DNA of 64,000 nucleotides from Planctomycetota bacterium (GTDB lineage: Bacteria; Planctomycetota; Phycisphaerae; UBA1845; UTPLA1), in contig JAATGM010000020.1 of the NCBI GenBank assembly GCA_015654675.1, positions 186,001 to 250,000 of the forward strand, read 5' to 3'. Below the pieces are notes generated by a model. It saw nothing but the letters and a program-made list of their open reading frames with translations. It was not told the DNA's origin and searched no databases. Position 1 is the stretch's first letter, and each line of letters starts with the position of its first letter. The position numbers and the translations under genes are program-made. Positions 1 to 8,925 of this stretch are shown in pieces.

Positions 1-919
1 CGCCGGTTTGTTTGCTGAATGCGAGGGTTTCTTCGGCGTCTATTGATGCGCCTGAGTACCAGCCGGTTACGCTGCGCTCGCCCATGATGAGGGCCAGCGG
101 GGGGACCGGGATGGGGTCGTTGGCTGCGCCGATGACCATGAGCCGGCCGCGGGGGGCGAGGCCGCCGATGGTGGAGGCCATGGCCGATCCGTTGGTGATG
201 GTGGCGAGGACGGCGGCGGCGCCGCCCAGCTTGGTGAGCTCGACGGCGGGGTCGGTGGCCGCGCTGTCGATGTAGTGGGCTGCGCCGAGTTGTTTGGCGA
301 GCGCGGCCTTGTCGGCTCCGCGGGCGATGGCGGCGGTGCGGAAGCCCATTCGAGCGGCGTATTGGATGCCGAGATGGCCGAGGCCGCCGATGCCGAAGAT
401 GGCGACGAGGTCGCCGGGTTTTGCGCCGCTGTTGCGCAGGGCGTTGAAGGTGGTGAGGCCGGCGCACATGAGCGGGGCCGAGTCGACGGCGGGCATGCCG
501 GCGGGGGTCAGGGCGAGAGCCGTTGCGGGGGCGATCATGAAGTCGGCGTAGCCGCCGTCGAAGGCGATGCCGGTGACTTTGATGCCGGTATGGCAGGCGA
601 AGTAATCGTTTCGGCGGCAGGGATTGCAGTAGCCGCAGTGCCATGCGTGCCAGCCGACGCCGACCTGCTGGCCGACGGTCCAGCGGGGCGGGACGTCTTT
701 GCCGAGGGCGTCGATGACGCCGATGACCTCGTGGCCGGGGACGCGCGGGAACTGGATGCCGGGCCAGGTGCCGTCGACGGTGAGGACATCGCTGTGGCAG
801 ATGCCGCAGGCGCGGACCTTGAGGCGGACGTGTCCGGCGGGCGGGTCGGGGATCGGGCGTTCGACGAGTTCGAGCGGGCCGCCGGGGCGGGAGATTTGGA
901 TGGTGCGCATGGATGGCAT
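1..919 (-). CDS. Zinc-dependent alcohol dehydrogenase, 3' end cut by the window edge
   Basis: A medium-chain zinc alcohol dehydrogenase that would interconvert alcohols and aldehydes with NAD(P). About 306 residues are visible and the frame runs off the left edge. Seen: catalytic zinc ligand motif CGICHSD followed by PGHE, the four structural zinc cysteines in the spacing C-x2-C-x2-C-x7-C (HCGYCNPC...C), and the nucleotide-binding motif GIGGLGHLGIQYA. The start at 919 is preceded by AAGGAG about 7 nt upstream; a second in-frame ATG lies at 910. It resembles the AdhA/AdhP or cinnamyl-alcohol branch; substrate cannot be assigned. It is last in a minus-strand run after the deacetylase, with a 128-nt gap, so co-transcription is possible but unproven. 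Confidence 0.93.
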   Translation of the reverse strand, partial: MPSMRTIQISRPGGPLELVERPIPDPPAGHVRLKVRACGICHSDVLTVDGTWPGIQFPRVPGHEVIGVIDALGKDVPPRWTVGQQVGVGWHAWHCGYCNPCRRNDYFACHTGIKVTGIAFDGGYADFMIAPATALALTPAGMPAVDSAPLMCAGLTTFNALRNSGAKPGDLVAIFGIGGLGHLGIQYAARMGFRTAAIARGADKAALAKQLGAAHYIDSAATDPAVELTKLGGAAAVLATITNGSAMASTIGGLAPRGRLMVIGAANDPIPVPPLALIMGERSVTGWYSGASIDAEETLAFSKQTG

Positions 920-1047
920 GGGTTGGCTCCTTGGTAAGTTGGCGGTGGCATCATGGAGTGGTGCGGGCGGGTTCGTCAATTGTGGTGATGAGGGGGAATG
1001 ATTGCGGCGCGTGCGTACCGTTTTCGGGTTCGCGCATGGGGCGCGGG

Positions 1048-2064
1048 TTAGCGTGGAGGGGTGATGATGTGGCGGAAGATGGCGGGGTCTATGTAGGGGT
1101 CGGTTTGGTTCAGGTAGCAGTCGGGGACGGTGAGGATGACGTCGCCGCGGTTTTGGTTTTTTAGTTCTTCCTGCAGGATGTCGATCCATTCGTCGAGGTG
1201 GGCGGCGGTGAACGAGTTGACGTGCATGAGGACGTCGATGACGTCGTGGTTGTTGTTGGCGGCCGCGCCGTCCTTGAGACGCTGGCGGACGAAATTGTGG
1301 AGGTCGTCGAGTGTTCTGACGGGGAGGCGACCGGTGACGCCGGGGTCGGAGTTGAGGTTGACGGTCCAGTCGCCGCTGTCGATGTGGTAGCCGTGGTAGC
1401 TCCAGCCCATGTGGCCGGCGGCCTCGAAGCCCTCGTGGGCGCAGATTCCGTCGCCGCCGAAGGGCTGGCGGAAGACGGGGGTGAAGAGTTCGTTTTGAGT
1501 GCGGCCGGTGGGGGCGAGGGCGGTGTCGATAAAATCCTGGAGTTGATTGAGGTCGGCCTCCATGCGGGCCTGGGCGAGGGGCGGAATGGGGATCGGGTTG
1601 GCCCAGATGCTGCCGGCATGATTGAAGGCGTGGTAGCCGAGGATGTGGCCGGCGTCGTGAACGGATTGGAGTCCGGCGGCGAAGATGTCGGCGCGTTGTT
1701 CGACGACGGAGTTGTTGACGGGCTCGGCGACGTGGGCGGCGATGAAGAAGACGGCCTGGGCGTGGTGGCGATCTAGTGCGGCGAGAATGTTGTTGAGGGA
1801 GGCGAGGACGGTTTCGGGGGTGTCATCGGCGACGAAGCGCTGATCGGCGGGGAGTGGGCCGTCGTCGAACGTCAGGACGAGGTTGATTTGGTTTGGGTCG
1901 GGGCGAGCGCAATCCATCTGGATGAGTTTGAAGGGGGGCCAGCCGAGACCGCAGCCGACGACGGCGCATGCGCCGGTGAGCAGCGATAGGAAGAGCAGGG
2001 ATGTTGCGCCGAGCGGAGGAATCGGCGGACACGGGGCACGGCGCATTGTCACATTGTACCGCAT
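1048..2064 (-). CDS. Polysaccharide deacetylase (NodB fold), exported lipoprotein
   Basis: A carbohydrate esterase 4-type deacetylase expected to remove acetyl groups from an extracytoplasmic polysaccharide or peptidoglycan. Seen: the metal-binding catalytic motif TFDDGP near residues 65-70 and an H-x3-H pair (GYHAFNHAG) near residue 148 that matches the second metal motif, although the usual H(S/T)xxHP is altered. The N-terminus has a hydrophobic segment and cysteines placed like a lipobox (LLTGAC or AVVGC), so a lipoprotein is likely. An alternative ATG at 2046 still leaves a good signal peptide; TACAAT at 2053-2058 lies six nt before it, so that start could be leaderless. The neighbouring GH17-like glucanase fits a glycan-processing role. 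Substrate unknown. Confidence 0.85.
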   Translation of the reverse strand: MRYNVTMRRAPCPPIPPLGATSLLFLSLLTGACAVVGCGLGWPPFKLIQMDCARPDPNQINLVLTFDDGPLPADQRFVADDTPETVLASLNNILAALDRHHAQAVFFIAAHVAEPVNNSVVEQRADIFAAGLQSVHDAGHILGYHAFNHAGSIWANPIPIPPLAQARMEADLNQLQDFIDTALAPTGRTQNELFTPVFRQPFGGDGICAHEGFEAAGHMGWSYHGYHIDSGDWTVNLNSDPGVTGRLPVRTLDDLHNFVRQRLKDGAAANNNHDVIDVLMHVNSFTAAHLDEWIDILQEELKNQNRGDVILTVPDCYLNQTDPYIDPAIFRHIITPPR

Positions 2065-2101
2065 CAGCCGCCGCGGCGGGGATTAACTCTCTGTAACGCG
2101 G

Positions 2102-3559
2102 CTAGCGGCGGCGTCGCATCGACTTGCGCAGGGTTGTGACGAATGCGACGGCGACGATGGCGGCGGAGCCGGGGAGCAGGCCGGTGCCGCATGCGCCGAT
2201 GCCGAGCGGGCCTTCGCAGGCGTCGCCGATGCCGTTGTTGTTGGCGTCGCGCTGACCCGGGTTGGCGCGCGAGGGGCAGTTGTCGCAATTATCGCCGATG
2301 CCGTCGCCGTCAGAGTCGGCGTCGGGCTCGCCGCCGCAGGTTGAGAGGGCGAGCTGGAAGTTGGGGTTGAAGGTTCCGCCGGCGCTGCTGGAGGAGTAGC
2401 TCCAGAGTCCGTAGTTGCCTTCGGCGCCGTCGGTGCGCTGATAGACCGGCGGCGGGCCGTAGGGGAACGGAGGGATGGGGAAGGGGCCGTTCTGCGGCGT
2501 CCAGTTTTTGTTGGACTTCCAGGGTTCGGAGAATGCCTCGAAGTAGTAGACCTCGGTCTGGTTGGCGTTGGCCCAAGTCTTGATGCGGTCGTAGAAATCT
2601 TTGGCGAGCGTCGGGTTGCCGGAGACCGTGCCGGAGCCGTCTTCGAACCAGACGCCGGCGACGGGCCAGCCGGTTTCACTGATGACGAAGCGGACGGAGC
2701 CGGAGACGTTGTTGTGGATAAAGGTGGTCCAGGCGTTGAAGGTGCCGGTGACGTTGTCGACGGCGGCCTGGGCGTTGCCGGCGGCGATGGAGGCGCGGAC
2801 GGAGTCGGGGGAGGGGTAGATGTTCAACATGACGATGTTGATTTCAAGGATGAGGGCTTTGAGCTGGTCTGGGTAGGGGCCCGAGTTCATGACCTGGCCC
2901 CAGGATTCGTTGCGGACGGCGATGGGGAGGTTTGCTGTGGGGTTCTGGGTTTTGTACCAGTTGATAAGGCCGCGGACGTCGGACGTGCTGGTTTCGTCGT
3001 GGACGAATTCGTTGGTGAAGACGAGACCGACGCAGGTGTTGGCGCTGGTGGTGTTGGCTGAATCGGCGAGGGCGAGGGCCTTGTCGGTTTCGGCGGCCAT
3101 GACGGAGTTGGGGGTGAAGGAGGTTGGGCCGCCGGTTCCGATGCGGCCGTTTTCGAGTTGCTGGAAGATGCCCTGGTACATCGTGATTCGTGACGTTGGG
3201 CTGGCGGCGTTGCGCGCGGCGACGGTCGGGGCGATGAGGGCGGTGTCGTAATAGTTGGGAGCAGGTGCGCCGTTCCAGCCGAAGACGCCGGCGCCGTAGG
3301 TGTTGATGCGCGTGGCGTGTTGGGCGATGAGGTTTAGCTGGTTGGAGATGGACCATGAGCCGGCGTCGTAGCTACCGCCCCAAGGTGCGGTGAGGAACTG
3401 GCTGAGCGGGTCGCTGGGGTTGTAGTGCGGGTTGTTATACCACTGGCCGACGAAGGGGCCGTAGGAGAAGCCGCAGTAGTTCTCGGCGCGGGCCGGAGTG
3501 GTTTGCAGTGCGGCTGCGATTGTGGCAATGACGACGATGGATGAGACGTTGAGACGCAA
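2102..3559 (-). CDS. Secreted GH17-like beta-glucanase with TSP3 repeat and C-terminal anchor
   Basis: Likely a glycoside hydrolase family 17-type enzyme acting on beta-1,3-glucan outside the cell. Seen: a signal peptide ending in an ARA site; FTNE (candidate acid/base, about residue 184) and SETGWP (candidate nucleophile, about residue 295), both typical of GH17; then YYFEAFSEPWK, also characteristic of that family. Near residues 410-450 there is a thrombospondin type 3 calcium repeat (DSDGDGIGDNCDNC). The C-terminus is Gly/Cys, hydrophobic stretch, then RRRR, like a sorting tail. TTG at 3559 is chosen because AAGGAGG sits seven nt upstream; ATG at 3583 has no ribosome site. GH17 is best known from fungi and plants, so catalysis is inferred from motifs only. 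Confidence 0.8.
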   Translation of the reverse strand: MRLNVSSIVVIATIAAALQTTPARAENYCGFSYGPFVGQWYNNPHYNPSDPLSQFLTAPWGGSYDAGSWSISNQLNLIAQHATRINTYGAGVFGWNGAPAPNYYDTALIAPTVAARNAASPTSRITMYQGIFQQLENGRIGTGGPTSFTPNSVMAAETDKALALADSANTTSANTCVGLVFTNEFVHDETSTSDVRGLINWYKTQNPTANLPIAVRNESWGQVMNSGPYPDQLKALILEINIVMLNIYPSPDSVRASIAAGNAQAAVDNVTGTFNAWTTFIHNNVSGSVRFVISETGWPVAGVWFEDGSGTVSGNPTLAKDFYDRIKTWANANQTEVYYFEAFSEPWKSNKNWTPQNGPFPIPPFPYGPPPVYQRTDGAEGNYGLWSYSSSSAGGTFNPNFQLALSTCGGEPDADSDGDGIGDNCDNCPSRANPGQRDANNNGIGDACEGPLGIGACGTGLLPGSAAIVAVAFVTTLRKSMRRRR

Positions 3560-3635
3560 GCGGAAACCTCCTTTTTGTTCCATTTCGCCATCGTAGCACA
3601 AGTGGTGGGGGCGATGCGACCGGGAGAATTAGAAA

Positions 3636-4904
3636 TCAATCGGCGGAGACGTCGGTGGGGGTGACGTCGGCGACGGGTGGGGCGTGGATGGGCATGCGGG
3701 CGAGTTCGCGCATGCGCCAGGCGGCCCATGCGAAACCAACCGCGGCGATCGAGAGCGGGATCGTGAAGCTGCCGGTGATGGAGTAGATGGCCATGCCGAG
3801 ACTCTGCGCGACAATTCCGCGGATGCCGACCATGGTGGTGTGAATGGCGAGGTAGTGGCTGGCGCGCGAGGCGTCGGCGGCGAGGGCGATGGGGCCGAGT
3901 GTCCAGGTGAGATTCACGCCGACCATTCCGATGGCGTAGAGGACGCAGAAGATTTTCAGGCCCGTGCCGCCGGCGATGAACATGAGGCCGACGGGGTAGA
4001 TCGTGAGCCAGAGGAAGGAGGCGGTGGCGGTTCGCATGGGTCCGACGCGATCGACGGCGTGCCCGACGGTGGCGAAGAGGAGGATGTTGGTGAGCTGGTA
4101 GAGGACGATCTTGGCTTGCGTGTAGCTGGTGTAGTCGAGATGGAGGCGGTCGGTGGCGAGGGCGGGGAGGAGGGCTTCGCAGATCATCCATCCGACGCCG
4201 TAGGACATGAAGGCGATTTCGTAGTGGGCGAAGCGGCGGTCGCTGCGGAGGACTTCCTTCATGTCGCGGAGCGGGGCGAAGAGGCCGACGCCGGTGGTTG
4301 GTTCGGCGCGGGTGCGCTCGGCGAAGAGGCGATGGGTTGAGATGCGCGAGAGGAGGAGCAGGCCGACGATCTGGATGGCGGCGATGGCGGGGAGAAAGTA
4401 GCGGAAGGCGTCGTGATTGTGGTCGAGCCAGCGGCCGGCGATCCAGCCGGTGAGCATGGCGGAGCCCATTTGTGATGTGGAGATGAAACCGAAGACGCGG
4501 CCGCGAATGGCGTGCGGGTAACAGGAGCGGAGGACGTCGGCGTTGAGCGGGGACATGCCGGCGTTGCCGAAGGCGGCGATGACGAAGCAGGCCATGACGG
4601 CCCAGATGTTGCCGGCTGCGCCGATGAGGCCGAGGGCGGCGGAGTGGAGGCAGGCGAGGGCGATCAGGTAGGCGGGGGTGCGGGTGCGGGCGTAGAAGTG
4701 GTTCCAGAAGATTGAGAAGAATTGCATGACGGGGATGGCGGCGGTGATGACGGTGGTTTGCCAGTTGGTGGCGTCGAAGCGCTGGCGGGCGAGGAAGGGG
4801 AGGATGGGGATGACGGCCTGAGTGGTGCCGAGGCAGGCAGCGGCGGCGATGTGGAGACGGAGGACGCGTTTGCTCTCCGGGGTGTAGGTGGGGGCAGCGA
4901 CCAC
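3636..4904 (-). CDS. Major facilitator superfamily transporter
   Basis: A polytopic inner-membrane transporter of about 422 residues with roughly twelve hydrophobic segments and an MFS layout: two six-helix halves separated by a polar loop near the middle. The glycine-rich helix patches and DRVGP after the seventh or eighth helix resemble MFS loop motifs. The frame is open further upstream (to 5099), but that extension is proline-rich and overlaps the gspF promoter region. GTG at 4904 has AAAGGA nine nt upstream, so this start is preferred. It is the first gene of a minus-strand run leading into the glucanase and deacetylase and diverges from the secretion operon. Uptake of a sugar or glucan product is only a guess from context. 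Confidence 0.82.
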   Translation of the reverse strand: MVAAPTYTPESKRVLRLHIAAAACLGTTQAVIPILPFLARQRFDATNWQTTVITAAIPVMQFFSIFWNHFYARTRTPAYLIALACLHSAALGLIGAAGNIWAVMACFVIAAFGNAGMSPLNADVLRSCYPHAIRGRVFGFISTSQMGSAMLTGWIAGRWLDHNHDAFRYFLPAIAAIQIVGLLLLSRISTHRLFAERTRAEPTTGVGLFAPLRDMKEVLRSDRRFAHYEIAFMSYGVGWMICEALLPALATDRLHLDYTSYTQAKIVLYQLTNILLFATVGHAVDRVGPMRTATASFLWLTIYPVGLMFIAGGTGLKIFCVLYAIGMVGVNLTWTLGPIALAADASRASHYLAIHTTMVGIRGIVAQSLGMAIYSITGSFTIPLSIAAVGFAWAAWRMRELARMPIHAPPVADVTPTDVSAD

Positions 4905-5076
4905 GTGGGCAAGTCCTTTCGGCCACGCGGAGACGGGTCCGCGAAGGGGCGAATTGTAGGGCGGAAGGGGGTTTGGGGGCGGATCGGGGTGCAATCGGTG
5001 GGCGGATTGCAATGTATACAGGATGTCCGAATGAGTCTTGCAGTCGCAGGGAGGCGACGGGTGTTCGTAACCTGTT

Positions 5077-5100
5077 TTCTTGGCGTGGGTTGAGTACAAT
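5077..5100 (+). promoter_or_regulatory. Possible promoter of the secretion operon
   Basis: TACAAT at 5095-5100 matches a sigma-70 -10 box and lies 32 nt before the gspF ATG. No convincing -35 hexamer is visible at the usual spacing. The ATG at 5133 has no obvious ribosome-binding site. Confidence 0.3.
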
Positions 5101-5132
5101 GTCGGCGAAGACGGCGGCGACCGTCCGAGATT

Positions 5133-6332
5133 ATGGCCACTTTCTCGTACACAGCGCGGAGCACGGACGGAAAGACCGTCAGCGGCGTTTTGACGGCGGA
5201 CTCGCAGCAGGCGGCGCTGCGGATGCTGGACGAACAGGCGCTGTTTCCGGTGCGGGTGGACGAGGGGGGCGTCGCGACCAAGTCATTGATGACGGGGCGG
5301 CGGAAGAAGATTCGCGGGTCGCGGGTGGCGGTTTTGTATTCGCAGATGGCGGACCTGCTGCGGGCGGGTGTGCCGGCGCTGCGGTCGCTGGATGTTTTGA
5401 GCCGGCAGAATCCGAACGCGGCACTGGTGGAGATCATTCGCGAAGTGCGCGACGATCTGGCGGGCGGGCAGACGCTGGCGGACGCGATGGCGAAACATCC
5501 AAATGCGTTCAGCGAACTGCATACGTCGATGATTCGCGCGGGCGAGAAGGGCGGATTTCTCGAAGATGTGCTGGCGCGGATCGCGTCGTTCACGGAGCGG
5601 CAGGACGAGCTGAAGAACAAACTTTTCGGGGCGATGATTTATCCGTTGCTGCTGATGGTGGTGGGCGGCGGCGTTGTGATCTTCCTGCTGACGAGCGTGG
5701 TGCCGCGCGTTCGGCAGTTTCTCAAGGGCGACCTGCCGGCGATGACGCAGTTTGTTTTCGGGGCGTGCGACTTTTTGAAGGAGCATGGTCTCGTGACGGC
5801 GGGCGCCGTCGTCGTGGTGGTCGTGATATTGGTGGCAATCGTCCGCAGTCCGAAGGGGCGCGAGTTTTTCGATCGAGCGCAGCTCAAGGCGCCGAAGATC
5901 GGGGAAATCATCACGCTGGTGGCGATCTGCCGGTTTTGCCGGATTCTGGGAACGCTGCTGCACAATGGTGTGCCGATCCTGCAGTCCTTGAAAATTGCGC
6001 GGGACTCGGCGGGCAACCGGATTCTTCAGGGCGAGATCGATATCGCGACGGAGTCGGTTCGAAAGGGCGAGTCGCTGGCCGTGCCGCTGGGGAAGAGCGG
6101 GATCTTTCCGCTGGACATCGTGGACATGATCGCGGTGGGCGAGGAAAGCAACAACCTGGAAAACGTTCTCATTACTATCGCGGACTCGTACGAGACGCGG
6201 ACGGCGCGGAAGATCGACCTGGCGCTGCGGCTTCTGGAACCGATTTTGCTGATTATCATGGCGGTGGTCGTCGGAACGATCGCCGTATCGCTGTTGCTGC
6301 CGATTCTGACGAACAGCTTCGGCGGGCACTAA
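5133..6332 (+). CDS. gspF: Type II secretion inner-membrane platform protein GspF/PilC
   Basis: Inner-membrane platform that couples the assembly ATPase to pseudopilus growth. The 399-residue length is typical of the family. Seen: N-terminal FSYTARSTDGK, then two homologous cytoplasmic domains (roughly 60-170 and 265-370) with the conserved LRAGVPALRSLDVLS and LHNGVPILQSLK elements, and three hydrophobic segments near 165-190, 215-240 and 370-392. It opens a plus-strand operon continuing with five pseudopilin genes, a GspL-like and a GspM-like gene and the secretin. The cognate ATPase (GspE/PilB) is not encoded next to it, which is unusual because gspE normally precedes gspF. Confidence 0.95.
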   Translation: MATFSYTARSTDGKTVSGVLTADSQQAALRMLDEQALFPVRVDEGGVATKSLMTGRRKKIRGSRVAVLYSQMADLLRAGVPALRSLDVLSRQNPNAALVEIIREVRDDLAGGQTLADAMAKHPNAFSELHTSMIRAGEKGGFLEDVLARIASFTERQDELKNKLFGAMIYPLLLMVVGGGVVIFLLTSVVPRVRQFLKGDLPAMTQFVFGACDFLKEHGLVTAGAVVVVVVILVAIVRSPKGREFFDRAQLKAPKIGEIITLVAICRFCRILGTLLHNGVPILQSLKIARDSAGNRILQGEIDIATESVRKGESLAVPLGKSGIFPLDIVDMIAVGEESNNLENVLITIADSYETRTARKIDLALRLLEPILLIIMAVVVGTIAVSLLLPILTNSFGGH

Positions 6333-6374
6333 GATTTGTGAGAGCCACGGGACATTGAAGAGGAGTATCGAGAC

Positions 6375-6830
6375 ATGATGCAGACCAATCACATTCGTCG
6401 TCGAGCGGCATCGCGCAAGGGCTTCACGCTGCTTGAAATTCTGCTGGTGGTGGGATTGCTGGCGCTGCTGGCGGCGTTCGCGATTCCGGCCCTTCAGCGG
6501 CAGGGAGAGAACGCGAAGATCAAGCTGGCGCAGGCGGCGGTCGGTTCGGGCGGCGTCATCAGCAAGCAGATCATCGCTTACCAGTTCGACTGCGGCCGGT
6601 ATCCGGAGACTTTGAAGGAGCTGTTCGAGAAGCCGAACGACGACAAGGTCGCGAAGAAGTGGGCCGGTCCGTACCTCGAGAGCAAGGATGGAATCATCGA
6701 TCCGTGGGGCGAGGAATTTCAGTATCAGCATCCGGGTACGCACAACACGGACAAGTTCGACCTGTGGAGCTTCGGGCCGGACGGCAAAGACGGCGGTGAA
6801 GACGACATCTGCAACTGGAAGAAAGAATAG
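6375..6830 (+). CDS. gspG: Major pseudopilin GspG
   Basis: Major subunit of the secretion pseudopilus. Seen: a basic leader, the prepilin peptidase site KG|FTLLEILLVVGLL with Glu at mature position 5, a hydrophobic helix, and the GspG-type C-terminus with CGRYPETL, WAGPYLESKDGIIDPWGEEFQY and a WSFGPDGKDGGEDDI calcium-loop region. At 151 residues it has normal family length. It lies 42 nt after gspF and two nt before gspH, so it is clearly part of the same transcript. A prepilin peptidase is needed but is not in this window. Confidence 0.96.
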   Translation: MMQTNHIRRRAASRKGFTLLEILLVVGLLALLAAFAIPALQRQGENAKIKLAQAAVGSGGVISKQIIAYQFDCGRYPETLKELFEKPNDDKVAKKWAGPYLESKDGIIDPWGEEFQYQHPGTHNTDKFDLWSFGPDGKDGGEDDICNWKKE

Positions 6831-6832
6831 AT

Positions 6833-8110
6833 ATGCGTGACCACCCGTCCCTGCCGGCCGGGCGCGGATTCGCGCCCGTGCGATTGATCGATCAACGTCG
6901 CGACGTGTCGCGGCGGGCTTATGCGGCAGGCGGGTTCACGCTTCTTGAAGTTGTCCTCGTGATCGGGCTGATGGTTCTGCTGGCTTCTTTCGCGTGGCCG
7001 GCGCTGCAGAGCCGATTCGACCACGCGCAGCTGCCTGAGTCCGGGGACCAATTGCGTTCGCTGATGGAGCTGACGCGAGCGCAGGCGAGAATAGATCATC
7101 GTCGATATCGCATCCGCTTTGCGCCGAACGAGCGGCAGCCGATCGTCGAGTGGGAGAAGGATCCGTTTCAAGCGCCCGGTAAGTTCGAGGCGGTTAAGGC
7201 GGATTGGACATCGGACGATCGCCTGTTGGGGGATGCGCAGGTTCACGAGATCCGGCCGGGCCGGCCGGAGTACACGCTTCCTTTGGACGACGAGCGATCG
7301 GAGCAGCAGGAGACGGAGACGACCGAGGTGGTCGTCGGCGGGGACGACTCGGCGGTTGCCGCAACGGACGACGGGGCCGCGGCGGCTCCGCCGCCGGCGG
7401 AGAAGCTGGATGATGCGCCGATCGACGAGAAACGTCCGGCGCTGGTATTCGAGCCGGACGGATCGAGCGACTGGGCGACGATCATTGTCGCGAACGTGAC
7501 GTCGGAGAAGCCGCTGGAGGATTCGGCGGAGCAGATCTGGATCGAGATTGATGGACGATCCGGGCTGGCGTCGATTCGACCGTCGCTGAGCGAGCAGGAG
7601 ATGGCGGACGCGTCGCTGCGTGTTCCGCGATCGAAGCTGCGTCCGCCGGAGGTGGCGTTCGGCAAGGACATGTCGATTAACGCGGTGACGCAGCAGAAGC
7701 CGGGCCAGGGGACGGCGGAGAATGGCGAGAAGACGGCCGGACTTGGCGGCGACGGCATGGGAGCGGGGGGCGGAACGCCGAAGCTTCCGGGCGGGGCGTC
7801 ATCGCTGGATGCGCTGAATCAGTTGAGCAAGCTGGCGGGCGGGCAGCAGCCGGGCGGCGGCGATCAGAACGGCCAAGGGAAGCAGCCGCCGGATCGGAAG
7901 CAGGGGGACGGTCTTCCGGGGCAGAGGCCGCCGCGACAGCGTCCGCCACAGGGACAGCCGTCGCAGGGCGAGAATCAGAATCAGAATCAGCAGAACGATC
8001 AGAATCAAAACGATCAGACACCGACGGACGGATCGCAGACAGATACGAACAATCAGAACAATGACAATCAAAACGACACCACGACGCAGCCGACCGATCA
8101 ACAGCCGTAG
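6833..8110 (+). CDS. gspH: Minor pseudopilin GspH with long Gln/Asn-rich tail
   Basis: A minor pseudopilin of the secretion pseudopilus. The prepilin motif GG|FTLLEVVLVIGLMVLL places the cleavage after about residue 34, so the leader is unusually long. The mature N-helix is followed by a GspH-like globular region. Acidic and Ala-rich stretches follow, and from about residue 295 to the end the protein is low complexity, rich in Gly, Gln, Asn, Asp and Pro. At 425 residues it is more than twice the usual GspH length. The gene starts two nt after gspG and its 3' end overlaps the annotated start of gspI. Assignment as GspH rests on gene order and the FTLLE motif; the body is divergent. Confidence 0.8.
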   Translation: MRDHPSLPAGRGFAPVRLIDQRRDVSRRAYAAGGFTLLEVVLVIGLMVLLASFAWPALQSRFDHAQLPESGDQLRSLMELTRAQARIDHRRYRIRFAPNERQPIVEWEKDPFQAPGKFEAVKADWTSDDRLLGDAQVHEIRPGRPEYTLPLDDERSEQQETETTEVVVGGDDSAVAATDDGAAAAPPPAEKLDDAPIDEKRPALVFEPDGSSDWATIIVANVTSEKPLEDSAEQIWIEIDGRSGLASIRPSLSEQEMADASLRVPRSKLRPPEVAFGKDMSINAVTQQKPGQGTAENGEKTAGLGGDGMGAGGGTPKLPGGASSLDALNQLSKLAGGQQPGGGDQNGQGKQPPDRKQGDGLPGQRPPRQRPPQGQPSQGENQNQNQQNDQNQNDQTPTDGSQTDTNNQNNDNQNDTTTQPTDQQP

Positions 8111-8924
8111 CGTGCGCCGCGGGGCGATGCTGCTGGAGGTTGTTCTGGCGATTTCCATTTTGCTGATCGGCATCTCGGTGTGCGGTCTGGCGTTGAACAA
8201 CAATCTTCAGGACGTGAAGAAGGGGGAGGCGCTGACACGGGCGATGCTGCTGACCGAGGAATTGATGACGCGGATGGACGCGGGTCAGGTTCAGATGGAC
8301 CAGACGGAGCAGTCGGGCGAGTTCGGAGATTCGACGACGCGTTCGCCGACGGACCCGGTGTTCGGGTATTCGCTGAGCATCGTTCCGGTGGAACAGGAGC
8401 CGGAGATCCTGCGAGTCGAAGCAACCATTCTGGTGCGCGATCCGACATTGCCGGAGCAGCCGGCGCGCGAGCTACTGGTGACGAAGACGCTGCGGGCGAA
8501 GCCGCGCCCGCTGAACCTGAAGGAAGACTTCGGGATGTCGGACGATCAGTTGAAGATGTTGACGGACTCTGTGCCGGGCGGGGCGCAGGTTCTTGATCCG
8601 GAGAATTTTGATCCACGTTCACTCGCCAAGATGGACATGGACTCGCTGGCGGAGTTGATGCCGATGATCATGCAGGCGATGTCGTCGGGTCAGTTGAGCG
8701 GACTGGATCCATCGGCGCTGGGCGGCGCGGGGGGCGGACTTCCGGCGGGGATGATGAGTCAGCTTCAGCAGGCGGCGGCGGCGAACGGGCAGGCCGGCGC
8801 GGGACAGCCGGGCGGCGGTCAGCAGAGTGGTGGGCAATCGGGGCAACGGAGCGGATCGCGGGGCAGCGGGACGCAGACCAACGGACGGCGAACGCAGCAG
8901 GGCGCGAGCGGCTCGGGGAGTTGA
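8061..8924 (+). CDS. gspI: Minor pseudopilin GspI-like with Gly/Gln-rich tail
   Basis: A minor pseudopilin. The prepilin site RRG|AMLLEVVLAISILLIGI has Glu at mature position 5, and the hydrophobic helix is followed by a compact GspI-like domain. After about residue 205 the protein becomes Met/Gly/Ser/Gln-rich and looks disordered, which makes it about twice the normal GspI size. ATG at 8061 gives a 50-nt overlap with gspH; GTG at 8112, directly after the gspH stop, would give a four-residue leader (MRRG) and no overlap. Neither has a strong ribosome site, so the start is unresolved. Family assignment rests mainly on operon position. Confidence 0.78.
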   Translation: MTIKTTPRRSRPINSRSVRRGAMLLEVVLAISILLIGISVCGLALNNNLQDVKKGEALTRAMLLTEELMTRMDAGQVQMDQTEQSGEFGDSTTRSPTDPVFGYSLSIVPVEQEPEILRVEATILVRDPTLPEQPARELLVTKTLRAKPRPLNLKEDFGMSDDQLKMLTDSVPGGAQVLDPENFDPRSLAKMDMDSLAELMPMIMQAMSSGQLSGLDPSALGGAGGGLPAGMMSQLQQAAAANGQAGAGQPGGGQQSGGQSGQRSGSRGSGTQTNGRRTQQGASGSGS

Positions 8925-8925
8925 G

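Noticed and set aside
3334-4926. Open frame of about 530 codons on the minus strand overlapping the MFS gene
   Set aside because: Translation is dominated by Arg, Pro and His, while the overlapping frame gives a clear twelve-helix transporter.
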